Source: Erythrobacter sp.
Lineage (GTDB): Bacteria; Pseudomonadota; Alphaproteobacteria; Sphingomonadales; Sphingomonadaceae
DNA length: 64,000 bases
Direction of reading: 5' to 3'
Assembly: GCA_029937545.1 (NCBI GenBank)
Contig: JAPYPR010000007.1
Span: forward strand, 62,001 to 126,000
Below are positions 19,400 to 29,214 of this stretch, piece after piece. A program made the position numbers and the translations under genes. The notes beneath the pieces were generated by a model. The model ran no database searches. It was given only the letters and a program-made list of their open reading frames with translations, and was not told where the DNA came from. The first letter of the stretch is position 1. Every line of letters begins with the position of its first letter.

Positions 19400-20416
19400 T
19401 CAATCGTCGCCCTGCAACCAATCGAAGACGGGCAGGTCTTTCGATGCCAGCCATTCGGAATCGTAGAGCGTCGAAAGATAGCGGAAGCCGGTATCGCACA
19501 GGATCGTGGCGACGCGCGGGTTATCCCGCCCCTCGGCCACCAGCTGCTTGCCCAGCGCGATGGCGCCGGCGACATTGATGCCGGAGGACAGGCCGAGGCA
19601 CAGCCCCTCCTCGCGCAGCAGGCGGGCGACCCAGTGGAGGCCCTCCTCGTCCGACACGCGGAACTGCGTATCGATCGGCGCGCCTTCGAGATTGCCGGTG
19701 ATCCGACCTTGGCCGATCCCTTCGGCGACCGAGGAGCCTTCCGCTTTCAGCTCGCCATTCGCGAAGTAGTTGTAAAGCGCCGCGCCATGCGGGTCGGTCA
19801 GCGCGATCTGCACAGTCTCGTCGAATTCCTTGAGGCCCATGCCGACCCCGGCGATGGTGCCGCCGGTGCCCGCCGCGCAGGTGAAGCCGTCGATCCGGCC
19901 GTCGAGCTGCTGCCACAGCTCCTTTGCCGTTCCTTCGATATGCGCCTTGCGATTGGCGGTATTGTCGAACTGGCCAGCCCAGATCGCGCCTTCCGTCTCC
20001 TCGGCCATGCGCCGCGAGACGTGCTGGAAGTGATTGGGATCGGCATATTTGGTCGGCGGCACGGTTACCAGTTCCGCGCCCAATGCGCGGATGGTCTGCA
20101 TCTTCTCGCGGCTCTGGTTGTCCGGCATCACGATGATCGTGCGATAGCCCAGCGCATTGGCGACCAGTGCGATCCCGATACCGGTGTTGCCGGCCGTGCC
20201 CTCGACCACCGTGCCGCCGGGCTTCAGCTCGCCGCGCGCTTCCGCATCGCGGATGATGTAGAGCGCGGCGCGATCCTTCACCGAGGCGCCGGGATTGGCG
20301 AACTCGCATTTGCCGAAAATGTCGCAACCGGCCTCCGCGCTCGGCCCTTCCAAGCGGACCAGCGGCGTGTTGCCGATGAGATCGAGCGTATGCTCGCGTA
20401 CGGGAATTGCTGTCAT
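19400..20416 (-). CDS. cysK: Cysteine synthase (O-acetylserine sulfhydrylase)
   Basis: PLP enzyme of cysteine biosynthesis in the cytoplasm, replacing the acetate of O-acetylserine with sulfide. The 338-aa product carries the PLP lysine in NPGASVKDRA (Lys47), the asparagine loop EGTAGNTGIGIAL, and the phosphate-binding glycine loop AAGTGGTIAGVG. The ATG at 20416 gives MTAIPVREHTLDLIGNTPLV; the open frame upstream runs through the palindromic repeat and is not coding. A cystathionine beta-synthase activity cannot be excluded from sequence alone. Confidence 0.93.
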   Translation of the reverse strand: MTAIPVREHTLDLIGNTPLVRLEGPSAEAGCDIFGKCEFANPGASVKDRAALYIIRDAEARGELKPGGTVVEGTAGNTGIGIALVANALGYRTIIVMPDNQSREKMQTIRALGAELVTVPPTKYADPNHFQHVSRRMAEETEGAIWAGQFDNTANRKAHIEGTAKELWQQLDGRIDGFTCAAGTGGTIAGVGMGLKEFDETVQIALTDPHGAALYNYFANGELKAEGSSVAEGIGQGRITGNLEGAPIDTQFRVSDEEGLHWVARLLREEGLCLGLSSGINVAGAIALGKQLVAEGRDNPRVATILCDTGFRYLSTLYDSEWLASKDLPVFDWLQGDD

Positions 20417-20498
20417 GTCGGGTGAGGTAGGCGCGGGTAGGCTGGCGCGCAAACTACAAGCGCTTGCACATCGGAAAGGGAGAACCTTGGTGGGTGCG

Positions 20499-20518
20499 CC
20501 TTCGACATCCGTCGAAGG
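20499..20518. repeat. Small perfect hairpin beside the large palindrome
   Basis: CCTTCGAC at 20499-20506 is answered by GTCGAAGG at 20511-20518 across a four-base loop. It sits three bases from the larger palindrome, on the cysK side. There is no T run, so a simple intrinsic terminator is unlikely. Confidence 0.6.
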
Positions 20519-20521
20519 TTT

Positions 20522-20592
20522 GCGGCACCAGCCCACTCCCCCACCCGGCCACCCATACAATACCGTGCCGTGGGGGAGTGGGCTGGTGCCGC
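20522..20592. repeat. Perfect 23-bp inverted repeat, REP-like element
   Basis: Bases 20522-20544 and 20570-20592 are exact reverse complements (23 of 23), with a 25-base loop. The arms are GC-rich and contain CCAGCCCACTCCCCCAC. The element lies between the ferredoxin gene and cysK, both on the minus strand, in a 223-base non-coding interval. It could be a repetitive extragenic palindrome, an RNA 3' stabiliser or terminator for fdx, or a small mobile unit. A genome-wide copy count would settle it. Confidence 0.7.
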
Positions 20593-20639
20593 CGCAAGGG
20601 TCGGACGGGTGTCCTGACCGCAGCCAACAAACTAAAACC

Positions 20640-20957
20640 TCAATCCTCCGGTGCGATCGTCACTTTCAGGCCATCCAGTTCCGCCGTAAACGGGATTTGG
20701 CACCCCAGGCGCGAGCCGTCGGTGCGGTGATCGGTGGACTCGAGCAAATCGTCCTCGTCCTCGCTCATTTCCGGCAGCTTGTCGGCAAAGGCCTGATCGA
20801 CATGCACATGGCAGGTCGCGCAGCTACAGCAGCCGCCGCACAGGGCCAGCAATTCGTCGAAGCCGTTATCGCGGATGGCTTCCATCACGGTCAGTCCGTC
20901 ATCGACCTCGATTTCGGAGGTTTCGCCTTCGCGGGTGGTGACGATCAGCTTGGGCAT
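20640..20957 (-). CDS. Adrenodoxin-type 2Fe-2S ferredoxin
   Basis: Small cytoplasmic electron carrier of 105 aa. The cluster ligands follow the adrenodoxin spacing: Cys40, Cys46, Cys49 and Cys86, within [15 protein letters not shown] and RLGCQIPF. An extra Cys at 44 takes the place of a commonly seen Ala. The C-terminal [10 protein letters not shown] region is the acidic helix that docks redox partners such as cytochrome P450 systems; its partner here is not in the window. The ATG at 20957 follows a GAGGAA ribosome-binding site. Confidence 0.93.
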   Translation of the reverse strand: MPKLIVTTREGETSEIEVDDGLTVMEAIRDNGFDELLALCGGCCSCATCHVHVDQAFADKLPEMSEDEDDLLESTDHRTDGSRLGCQIPFTAELDGLKVTIAPED

Positions 20958-21047
20958 GAATGCTTCCTCGGTTGCAATGGGCCACTGGCCCGACCTATGC
21001 AGGCGGCTGCTATTCAATCGAACGCAGGAAGGCAAGCACGCGCCGCC

Positions 21048-21665
21048 ATGGGCCTGACGAATGCACAATTACGGGAGCAACTAAATGCGGTTGCGCGCGA
21101 CGATGCGACCGTCGCGGCGGTGCTGAAGCGCTGCGGCTATCCCGAGGAGCGGATCAGGCCGACCGGCTATCGCACGCTGCTTCGCACCATCGTGGGCCAG
21201 CAAGTCAGCGTGCCGGCCGCTGCCTCGGTGTGGAACAAGCTGGAGGCCGAGCTGGGCGAGGAGATGTACCCCCAGGATCTGCTAGATCGCGACTTCGACA
21301 CGCTGCGCGCCTGCGGGCTCTCACGGCAGAAGCAAGGTTTTGCGCGGTCACTGTGCGAGCTGGTCGCGAGTAATGAGCTGAGCCTCGACAACCTGCCGGA
21401 AGACGACGAGGAGGCGATTGCCGAACTCACCCGGATCAAGGGCATCGGCCGCTGGTCGGCGGAAATCTACCTGCTGTTCGCGGAAGGCCGCCAGGACATC
21501 TGGCCTGCGGGTGACCTCGCCGTTCAGGAAGCGGTCGGGCGCTTGCTGGACTTGCCCGCACGGCCGAGCGAGAAGGAAACGCGCACGCTGGGCGAGCAAT
21601 GGCGACCTTATCGCGGAGCCATGGCGATTTTCACTTGGCACACTTACAACAATGCCGCGCTGTAG
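21048..21665 (+). CDS. DNA-3-methyladenine glycosylase II (AlkA-like)
   Basis: Base-excision repair enzyme that removes alkylated purines. The 205-aa product is of the HhH-GPD superfamily: hairpin-helix KGIGRWSA at 131-138 and the catalytic Asp156 in the GDLAVQ loop. It is shorter than E. coli AlkA because it lacks the N-terminal extra domain, as is common in alphaproteobacteria. The ATG at 21048 gives [10 protein letters not shown]. It is divergent from the ferredoxin gene with a 90-base gap, and 19 bases precede the SDR gene. Confidence 0.88.
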   Translation: MGLTNAQLREQLNAVARDDATVAAVLKRCGYPEERIRPTGYRTLLRTIVGQQVSVPAAASVWNKLEAELGEEMYPQDLLDRDFDTLRACGLSRQKQGFARSLCELVASNELSLDNLPEDDEEAIAELTRIKGIGRWSAEIYLLFAEGRQDIWPAGDLAVQEAVGRLLDLPARPSEKETRTLGEQWRPYRGAMAIFTWHTYNNAAL

Positions 21666-21684
21666 CGCGCTCGAGGAGAGAGAC

Positions 21685-22491
21685 ATGGCGGACCGTAAAG
21701 CGATATTCATAACCGGCGGCGGGTCGGGCATCGGCCGCGCGGTCGCGACTTATTTCGGGGCACGCGACTGGTTCGTCGGCGTCGGCGACATCGACGTCAC
21801 CGGCATGGGCGACACGCTGCACCAGATCGACAACGGCTTCACTTACAGCCACAAACTCGATGTTCGCGACCGCGCTGCCTGGGACGAGGCTCTCGATGGG
21901 TTCGCCACCGCGACAGGCGGACGCATCGATGTGGTCTTCAACAATGCCGGCATCCCCGTCGGCGGCTCGCTCGTCGAGAATTCGACCGAGGAAATCGAAC
22001 GCTGTCTCGACATTAATCTCAAGGGCGTGCTGTTCGGCGCGCAGGCGGCCTATCCGCACCTCAGGAAGACCGCCCCGGGCTCGTGCCTGCTCAACACGGC
22101 GAGTGCGGCCGGAATTTACGGCACGCCGGGTGCCAGCGTCTATTCGGCAACCAAGTTCGGCGTTCGCGGGATCACCGAAAGCCTCGATGGCGAGTGGGCG
22201 GAGGACGGGATCAGGGTCCGCTCGCTGATGCCCAGTTTCATCGACACGCCGCTGCTCGACCAGACGCCCAACGCGCAGACCAACGAGGGTATTCGGCAAC
22301 GCGTCACTGACGCCGGGCTGGAGATCACCCCCGTGCTGGACGTCGCGCAGGCTGCCTGGGACGCCGTTCATGGCGAGAAACTGCATAGGCCTGTCGGCAA
22401 GACGGCCAAGCAGATGGCCTTTGCTGCACGTTGGCTGCCGGGCCGGGTCCGCAAGCAGACCCGCGGGAGCGCGCGCCCGCTCGGTCGGTGA
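21685..22491 (+). CDS. SDR-family oxidoreductase
   Basis: NAD(P)-dependent short-chain dehydrogenase, 268 aa. It has the nucleotide loop TGGGSGIG at 10-17, NNAG at 86-89, and the catalytic triad Ser140, Tyr153, Lys157 (in YSATK). The substrate cannot be told from sequence. The C terminus is basic (GRVRKQTRGSARPLGR). The ATG at 21685 has a GAGGAGAG ribosome-binding site. It ends 4 bases from the convergent pterin dehydratase gene, with no visible terminator between them. Confidence 0.9.
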   Translation: MADRKAIFITGGGSGIGRAVATYFGARDWFVGVGDIDVTGMGDTLHQIDNGFTYSHKLDVRDRAAWDEALDGFATATGGRIDVVFNNAGIPVGGSLVENSTEEIERCLDINLKGVLFGAQAAYPHLRKTAPGSCLLNTASAAGIYGTPGASVYSATKFGVRGITESLDGEWAEDGIRVRSLMPSFIDTPLLDQTPNAQTNEGIRQRVTDAGLEITPVLDVAQAAWDAVHGEKLHRPVGKTAKQMAFAARWLPGRVRKQTRGSARPLGR

Positions 22492-22495
22492 ACGC

Positions 22496-22789
22496 CTAGC
22501 CGAGCAGCGCGTCGATCTTGCGCGCCATCTTCACGTCGCGCAGGCTCAAGCCGCCCGCGTCGTGCGTGGTGAGCGTGATCTCGACCTTGTTGTAGACGTT
22601 GAACCATTCGGGATGGTGGTCGCGCTTTTCCGCGATCAGCGCGACGCGGGCCATGAAACCGAAGGCTTGCGAGAAATCGTCGAATTCGAACTTGCGCTCG
22701 ATCGCATCGCCATCGCGGGCCAGCGACCACTTCGGCAAGGCGCTCAGCCAGGTCTTGCGTTCTTCCTCGCTCAGCTTTTCGACCGACAT
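22496..22789 (-). CDS. phhB: Pterin-4a-carbinolamine dehydratase
   Basis: Small enzyme (97 aa) that dehydrates 4a-hydroxy-tetrahydropterin, recycling the cofactor of aromatic hydroxylases. The signature [18 protein letters not shown] with its histidine pair, followed by TTHDAGGLS, is diagnostic. The start at 22789 ([10 protein letters not shown]) is preferred because a GAAGG site lies about nine bases upstream; an ATG at 22798 is also possible. No phenylalanine hydroxylase gene is nearby, which is common for this family. Confidence 0.92.
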   Translation of the reverse strand: MSVEKLSEEERKTWLSALPKWSLARDGDAIERKFEFDDFSQAFGFMARVALIAEKRDHHPEWFNVYNKVEITLTTHDAGGLSLRDVKMARKIDALLG

Positions 22790-22859
22790 CCTGCTCATCC
22801 TTCGAAGACCTCGTCACCTCGCTTGTGACAGCGGCGGCTTTTGCCTATCGCTGCGCGCC

Positions 22860-23441
22860 ATGCAAGCCCGCCTCGCCGCGAAAGACCTCGCCTGCCGCCG
22901 CGGCGACCGCCTGCTGTTCAGGGGGCTAAGTCTCGAATGTGACAGCGGTGCGGCAGTGCACGTGACCGGCGCGAACGGCATCGGCAAGTCGAGCCTGATC
23001 CGCATCCTCGCCGGGCTTTTGCGTCCTTTCTTCGGCGCAGTCGAGACGATCGGCGATATCGGACTGGTAGACGAACGGCTGGCGCTGGACGAGGCGCTGC
23101 CGCTGGGCACGGCGCTGGCCTTCTGGGAGAGGCTCGACGGCTGCCGCGATACGGGCCGGGCAATGGAATTGCTCGACCTCGCCGACCTGCTCGACGTGCC
23201 GGTGCACTTTCTCTCGACCGGCCAGCGCAAGCGCGCCGCGCTCGCCCGGTTGCTCAATCGCAATTGTCCGATCTGGTTGCTGGACGAGCCGCTGAACGGG
23301 TTGGATACCCAAGCGCAGAAAGCCTTCGAGGCACTGATCGCGCAGCATTGCGAGAGCGGCGGGATAGCCATCGTCGCCTCCCACCAGCCGATCGCCCTGC
23401 CCTCCCCGCGCACCATCGCGCTAGCGGAGTTCGCCGCATGA
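22860..23441 (+). CDS. ccmA: Heme exporter ATP-binding protein CcmA
   Basis: ATPase of the CcmAB complex, which supports cytochrome c maturation by driving release of heme-loaded CcmE. The 193-aa product has Walker A GANGIGKSS, an atypical ABC signature LSTGQRKRAALARL as in other CcmA proteins, and Walker B IWLLDEP. The ATG at 22860 was chosen as the family start. Its TGA overlaps the ccmB ATG, so the two are coupled. The ccmC, D and E genes are not adjacent. Confidence 0.93.
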   Translation: MQARLAAKDLACRRGDRLLFRGLSLECDSGAAVHVTGANGIGKSSLIRILAGLLRPFFGAVETIGDIGLVDERLALDEALPLGTALAFWERLDGCRDTGRAMELLDLADLLDVPVHFLSTGQRKRAALARLLNRNCPIWLLDEPLNGLDTQAQKAFEALIAQHCESGGIAIVASHQPIALPSPRTIALAEFAA

Positions 23442-24091
23442 TCGGTACTTTGCTGCGCCGCGATCTCGGCCTGCTGATGCCGGGCGGTCGCGGCGGTGCG
23501 GGCGTGCTGCCGCTGCTCTTCTTCCTCGCCGTCGCGATGCTTTACCCGTTCGCCGTCGGGCCCGACGCGCAATTGCTGGCGCGAACCGGCGGCGGCGTAA
23601 TCTGGGTCGCGGCATTGCTCGCGGCGATCCTCCCGCTCGAAAAGCTGGTGACCGCGGATCTCGATGCAGGCGTGTTCGACCAATTGCACCTGCGCGGCGC
23701 GAGCGAGGAGCTTGCCATGGCTTCGCGCCTGCTGGCCCATTGGCTCGCCTTCGCACCATTGCTGCTTCTGGCCACGCCTCCAGCTGCCGCACTGCTCGGC
23801 CTGGGTGGAGAGACGCTGCGGACCGTACTCCTCGGTTTGCTGGCCGGCACGCCGGGCTTGGCCGCCGTCGGACTGATCGTCGCAGCACTCACCGCATCGC
23901 TGCGCGGCGGCGCGGCGCTCGCAGGGCTGATGGTGATCCCGCTGGCAGTGCCGATCCTGATCTTCGGAGCAGGCGCACTCTCGCGGCCAGAAAGCAGTGG
24001 ACTGCTCCTCACCGCGGCAATCAGCCTCGGGCTCTGCGCAATCGCGCCTTTCGCTGCCGGGGCGGCAATCAGATCAGCGCGGGAAGGCTAG
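23438..24091 (+). CDS. ccmB: Heme exporter membrane subunit CcmB
   Basis: Permease partner of CcmA, 217 aa with about six membrane spans. The family pattern is clear: an N-terminal RRDLGLLM segment before the first span, the cytoplasmic loop with DLDAGVFDQLHLRGAS, and the VPILIFGAGA span. The ATG at 23438 overlaps the ccmA stop (ATGA). It ends 4 bases before the convergent map gene. Confidence 0.93.
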   Translation: MIGTLLRRDLGLLMPGGRGGAGVLPLLFFLAVAMLYPFAVGPDAQLLARTGGGVIWVAALLAAILPLEKLVTADLDAGVFDQLHLRGASEELAMASRLLAHWLAFAPLLLLATPPAAALLGLGGETLRTVLLGLLAGTPGLAAVGLIVAALTASLRGGAALAGLMVIPLAVPILIFGAGALSRPESSGLLLTAAISLGLCAIAPFAAGAAIRSAREG

Positions 24092-24095
24092 CCGC

Positions 24096-24923
24096 TCAAT
24101 AGGGCGGCTTGTGCAGCCCCTTCGGACTTTCGGTGAAAATTTCCACCCCGTCGTCGGTAATCGCGATAGAGTGTTCGAACTGAGCGGAGAGCGACTTGTC
24201 GCGCGTCACGGCGGTCCAGCCGTCGCGCAGGATTTTCGCGTGCGGACGGCCGAGATTGATCATGGGTTCGATGGTGAAGAACATGCCGGGCTTCAGTTGC
24301 GGCCCGGTCCCGGCCTTAGCCGCGTGAATGACTTCGGGCGCATCATGGAACAGGCGGCCGAGGCCATGGCCGCAGAACTCCTGCACCACGCCGTAGCGGA
24401 ACTGCCGCGCATGCGCCTCGATCGCGGCACCGATATCGCCGAGCCGCGCGCCGGGCTTCGCAGCGGCTTCGATCCCCAGCATCAGGCATTCGTAAGTCAC
24501 ATCGATCAGCTTCGTGGCCTTGAGCGCAGGCTCCCCGGCATAGAACATGCGGCTGGTATCGCCGTGCCACCCGTCGAGCAGCGGGGTGACGTCGATATTG
24601 ACGATGTCGCCGTCTTTCAGCGCCTTGTCACTGGGGATGCCATGGCAGATCACATGGTTGATCGAGGTGCAGCAGCTATGCGTATAGCCGCGATAGCCCA
24701 TGGTCGCCGGGACCGCGCCCGCATCCAGCGTCATGCCGCGCACAAGGTCGTCGATTTCGCCGGTCGTCACGCCGGGTTTCACGAAAGTCGTCAGTTCGTC
24801 GAGAATCTCGGCTGCCAACCGGCCCGCCTTGCGCATGCCGACGAAGCCGTCTTCGCCATGCAGCTTGATGGTTCCGTCGCGGTAGACGGTCTGGTCGCCT
24901 TCGATCACCTGATATTCTGTCAT
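24096..24923 (-). CDS. map: Methionine aminopeptidase, type I
   Basis: Removes the initiator methionine from nascent proteins in the cytoplasm. The 275-aa product has the metal ligands in NIDVTPLLDGWHGDTSRMF, GHGLGRLFHDAP, FTIEPMI and QFEHSIAIT, and the substrate histidine in NHVICHG. An N-terminal extension of about 20 residues precedes the pita-bread fold, as is usual in sphingomonads. Confidence 0.96.
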   Translation of the reverse strand: MTEYQVIEGDQTVYRDGTIKLHGEDGFVGMRKAGRLAAEILDELTTFVKPGVTTGEIDDLVRGMTLDAGAVPATMGYRGYTHSCCTSINHVICHGIPSDKALKDGDIVNIDVTPLLDGWHGDTSRMFYAGEPALKATKLIDVTYECLMLGIEAAAKPGARLGDIGAAIEAHARQFRYGVVQEFCGHGLGRLFHDAPEVIHAAKAGTGPQLKPGMFFTIEPMINLGRPHAKILRDGWTAVTRDKSLSAQFEHSIAITDDGVEIFTESPKGLHKPPY

Positions 24924-24963
24924 CCGCGCAACATAGCGATTGCCGCGACGGATTGCGAGCCAA

Positions 24964-25788
24964 TCAGCGCTTCACGCGGAAGGCATCGGCATATCGGGGC
25001 TTCACCGCATCGATAACGCTGGCAGTTACCGGGAATTCGAGCTCGTAATCCCCCTCGGCATAGGGTCCGGCCACGTATGGTCCGAAATAGACGGCGATCC
25101 GGTCGAAGGTTTCTCCGTTGGAGGAACCCACCAGGATCGACGCCTCGTCCAGTCCCGGGCAGTCGTTCGGCCATTCGCCATCCCGCTCGACCGGCCCGCC
25201 GCGGCGCTTTGCGCGGGCCTCGTTCAACGCGGTGCACAGCTTCGCCCCGAGGGCTTGCTCGAGATCGACGGGCGAATTGAAGAGCTCGATACCGGCCATG
25301 CCGCGTCCGGCAGATTTGTCCCAGACCAGCGAACTCTTGCCATAGGTGCCATGCGCTCCGCCGGTATAGAGATAAAGGTCGGCGCTCAGACTCAGCCAGT
25401 CGGGCAGATCGGCCACAACCAGCCATTTCTTCTCGTAACCCCTGTTGCGGCAGGACACGCAGTCGGGCGGCGAGTCGGCAAGCGCGCTCTGCCACTCGCC
25501 CTTCTGCTCGGCGAGCTGCTCGTCACGCTCGGCCTGCAACCGCTCGGCAAGCCCCGGAACGGCGGAGGCTTCGGCAGGCCAGCTATAGGCGAAGGCGCGG
25601 GTGTCGCCATTGTTATCCGCATTGTCTTCGAAGTTGACGGCCGGCGCCTCGCGCTTGGTAACGGATGTGGTCGCAGTGGCCGTTGCAGCCGGACGCTCGG
25701 CGACGCCCGCCCGTTCGGCATACTCGGCGCCATCGGAACAGGCTGCACTCGACAGAGCGAGGGAAATCAGGAACAGGTGCGCTCGCAT
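24964..25788 (-). CDS. Lipoprotein with RsiV/PdaC-like (DUF3298-type) domain
   Basis: Predicted lipoprotein of 274 aa: signal with lipobox SAAC and Cys at 17, then a Thr/Ala-rich linker. The folded part (YLYTGGAHGTYGKSSLVWDKSAGRGM, then LFNSPVDLEQALGAKL, then YFGPYVAGPYAEGDYELEFP) resembles the DUF4163/DUF3298 pair found in RsiV and PdaC. Two cysteines lie in DCVSCRN. Homologues may sense or bind lysozyme-like or glycan ligands, but that is not shown here. Confidence 0.7.
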   Translation of the reverse strand: MRAHLFLISLALSSAACSDGAEYAERAGVAERPAATATATTSVTKREAPAVNFEDNADNNGDTRAFAYSWPAEASAVPGLAERLQAERDEQLAEQKGEWQSALADSPPDCVSCRNRGYEKKWLVVADLPDWLSLSADLYLYTGGAHGTYGKSSLVWDKSAGRGMAGIELFNSPVDLEQALGAKLCTALNEARAKRRGGPVERDGEWPNDCPGLDEASILVGSSNGETFDRIAVYFGPYVAGPYAEGDYELEFPVTASVIDAVKPRYADAFRVKR

Positions 25789-25833
25789 CGCGCTTCCTTT
25801 GCGTCAGACGAAATGAACGGGGACTTGCCACCT

Positions 25834-27222
<1,389 letters not shown>

Positions 27223-27296
27223 GGCGCGCCAATCTTGCGGGATCGGTGCCGCGCAGCTAAGCGCCGCCAAACCTTGAAACGGATTTACCCGGAAGC

Positions 27297-27644
27297 GTGA
27301 CCTCGCCTGCAAGCTACACATTGCCCGACGGCATCGTCGGACTGAAAGGTCCGGTGGACCGCCCCGCGCCGGGCACGCTGCCCCTGCGCGGCGATCTGGC
27401 GCATATTGCGCTGGCAGGTCGCTATCTCGCCGCGCATTACGTAATTCCCCAACTGCGCCACGTTGGCAGCGAAGCCGTGACGCTCAAGATCGTCATGCGC
27501 GACGATGCCGATGACGGCGCGACGGTCGATGCAGGCACCGAGATCGAACTGCTCGATTGCGCGGGCGACTGGGCCTGGATCGCCTGCGGTCCCGAAGGGC
27601 CGAGCGGCTACGTCCATCTCGGCGCGCTCGCCCCCGCCGCGTGA
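27297..27644 (+). CDS. Small SH3b-like protein
   Basis: A 115-aa product, GTG start at 27297. The N-terminal half (MTSPASYTLPDGIVGLKGP) resembles the segment before the catalytic domain of NlpC/P60 wall hydrolases, and the C-terminal half (IELLDCAGDWAWIACGPEGPSGYVHLGAL) looks like a bacterial SH3 domain. No signal peptide or catalytic domain is present. Its TGA overlaps the argC GTG start, so the two are translated together, an odd pairing. Function unknown. Confidence 0.7.
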   Translation: MTSPASYTLPDGIVGLKGPVDRPAPGTLPLRGDLAHIALAGRYLAAHYVIPQLRHVGSEAVTLKIVMRDDADDGATVDAGTEIELLDCAGDWAWIACGPEGPSGYVHLGALAPAA

Positions 27645-28579
27645 CGCATCGCATCTTCATCGACGGGGCCGCCGGCACGACAGGCCTCGAAATCGCCGAC
27701 CGGGTGAAGGATCGCACCGAGTTCGAGCTGATCGCGCTCGACGACGCGCGACGCAAGGACACCGCGGCCCGCCGTGAAGCGCTGAACGAGGCGGATATCG
27801 CCATTCTCTGCCTGCCCGACCACGCAGCGCGCGAGGCAGTCGAACTGGTCGATCCGGCCAGTGGCACCCGCATAATCGACGCCTCGAGCGCGCACCGCAC
27901 GGCAGAAGGCTGGTGCTACGGCTTTCCCGAGCTCGTCGGCCAGGAACGCGTGGCCAATGCTCGGCGAGTGAGCAATCCGGGCTGCTATCCGACCGGCTTC
28001 CTCGCCTTGGTCGCACCTCTGGTTCAGGCCGAGTTGCTGCCTGCCGACTGGCCCTTCACCGTCAATGCGGTCAGCGGCTATTCCGGTGGCGGCAAGGCGC
28101 TGATCGAGCGTTATGAAAGCAACGCCGCGCCGGGCTTTCGCGCCTATGGCTACGGTCTCGCACACAAGCACTTGCCCGAAATGAGAGCACACGCGGGCCT
28201 TGAGCATTCCGTGCTTTTCGCGCCTGCCGTGGTGCCGGTGTTCCGCGGGATGATCGTGGAAGTTCCGCTGCATCTCGGCGCAATGGAAAACGATCCGCAC
28301 GCCGACGATCTGCGCAATGCGCTGCATGGATTTTACGATGGCTCGAGTGTCGTGTCGGTGAGTTCGGGACCCGCACCGGCCGAACTGGCGCTAGAGCCTG
28401 AAGCTGCGCCTTGGGACGGCATGGAGCTGTTCGTATTCGGTAACGAAGGCGGCTGGAATGCCCGTCTCGTCGCCAAGCTCGATAACCTTGGCAAGGGTGC
28501 CAGCGGGGCTGCGGTGCAGAACCTCAACCTCATGTGCGGGCTGCCCGAGACTGCAGGTTTGAAGCTCACCACTGCCTAA
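27641..28579 (+). CDS. argC: N-acetyl-gamma-glutamyl-phosphate reductase, type 2
   Basis: Third step of arginine biosynthesis: NADPH reduction of N-acetyl-glutamyl phosphate. The 312-aa length and the starting sequence MTHRIFIDGAAGTTG fit the shorter type 2 ArgC. The catalytic Cys115 is in NPGCYPTGF, with the histidine in YGLAHKHLPEM. The start is a GTG at 27641 that overlaps the preceding stop (GTGA). No other arg gene is in the window. Confidence 0.95.
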   Translation: MTHRIFIDGAAGTTGLEIADRVKDRTEFELIALDDARRKDTAARREALNEADIAILCLPDHAAREAVELVDPASGTRIIDASSAHRTAEGWCYGFPELVGQERVANARRVSNPGCYPTGFLALVAPLVQAELLPADWPFTVNAVSGYSGGGKALIERYESNAAPGFRAYGYGLAHKHLPEMRAHAGLEHSVLFAPAVVPVFRGMIVEVPLHLGAMENDPHADDLRNALHGFYDGSSVVSVSSGPAPAELALEPEAAPWDGMELFVFGNEGGWNARLVAKLDNLGKGASGAAVQNLNLMCGLPETAGLKLTTA

Positions 28580-28697
28580 ATCTTAGGCAATCGCCGTTCG
28601 GTCCTTAGGCACCGTGGGCTGGACCTTGGGAAGTGGTTTCGCCGAACCCGCCTAGCCGATCCCGAAAATGACGCAAATCCGCCCCGCCGCTTGCTGA

Positions 28698-29150
<453 letters not shown>

Positions 29151-29214
29151 ATTAACGCGGCGTGCCGCACCGGCGCGCCACGAACCCATCCGTTCAAACG
29201 AAAGGCAAGACATC

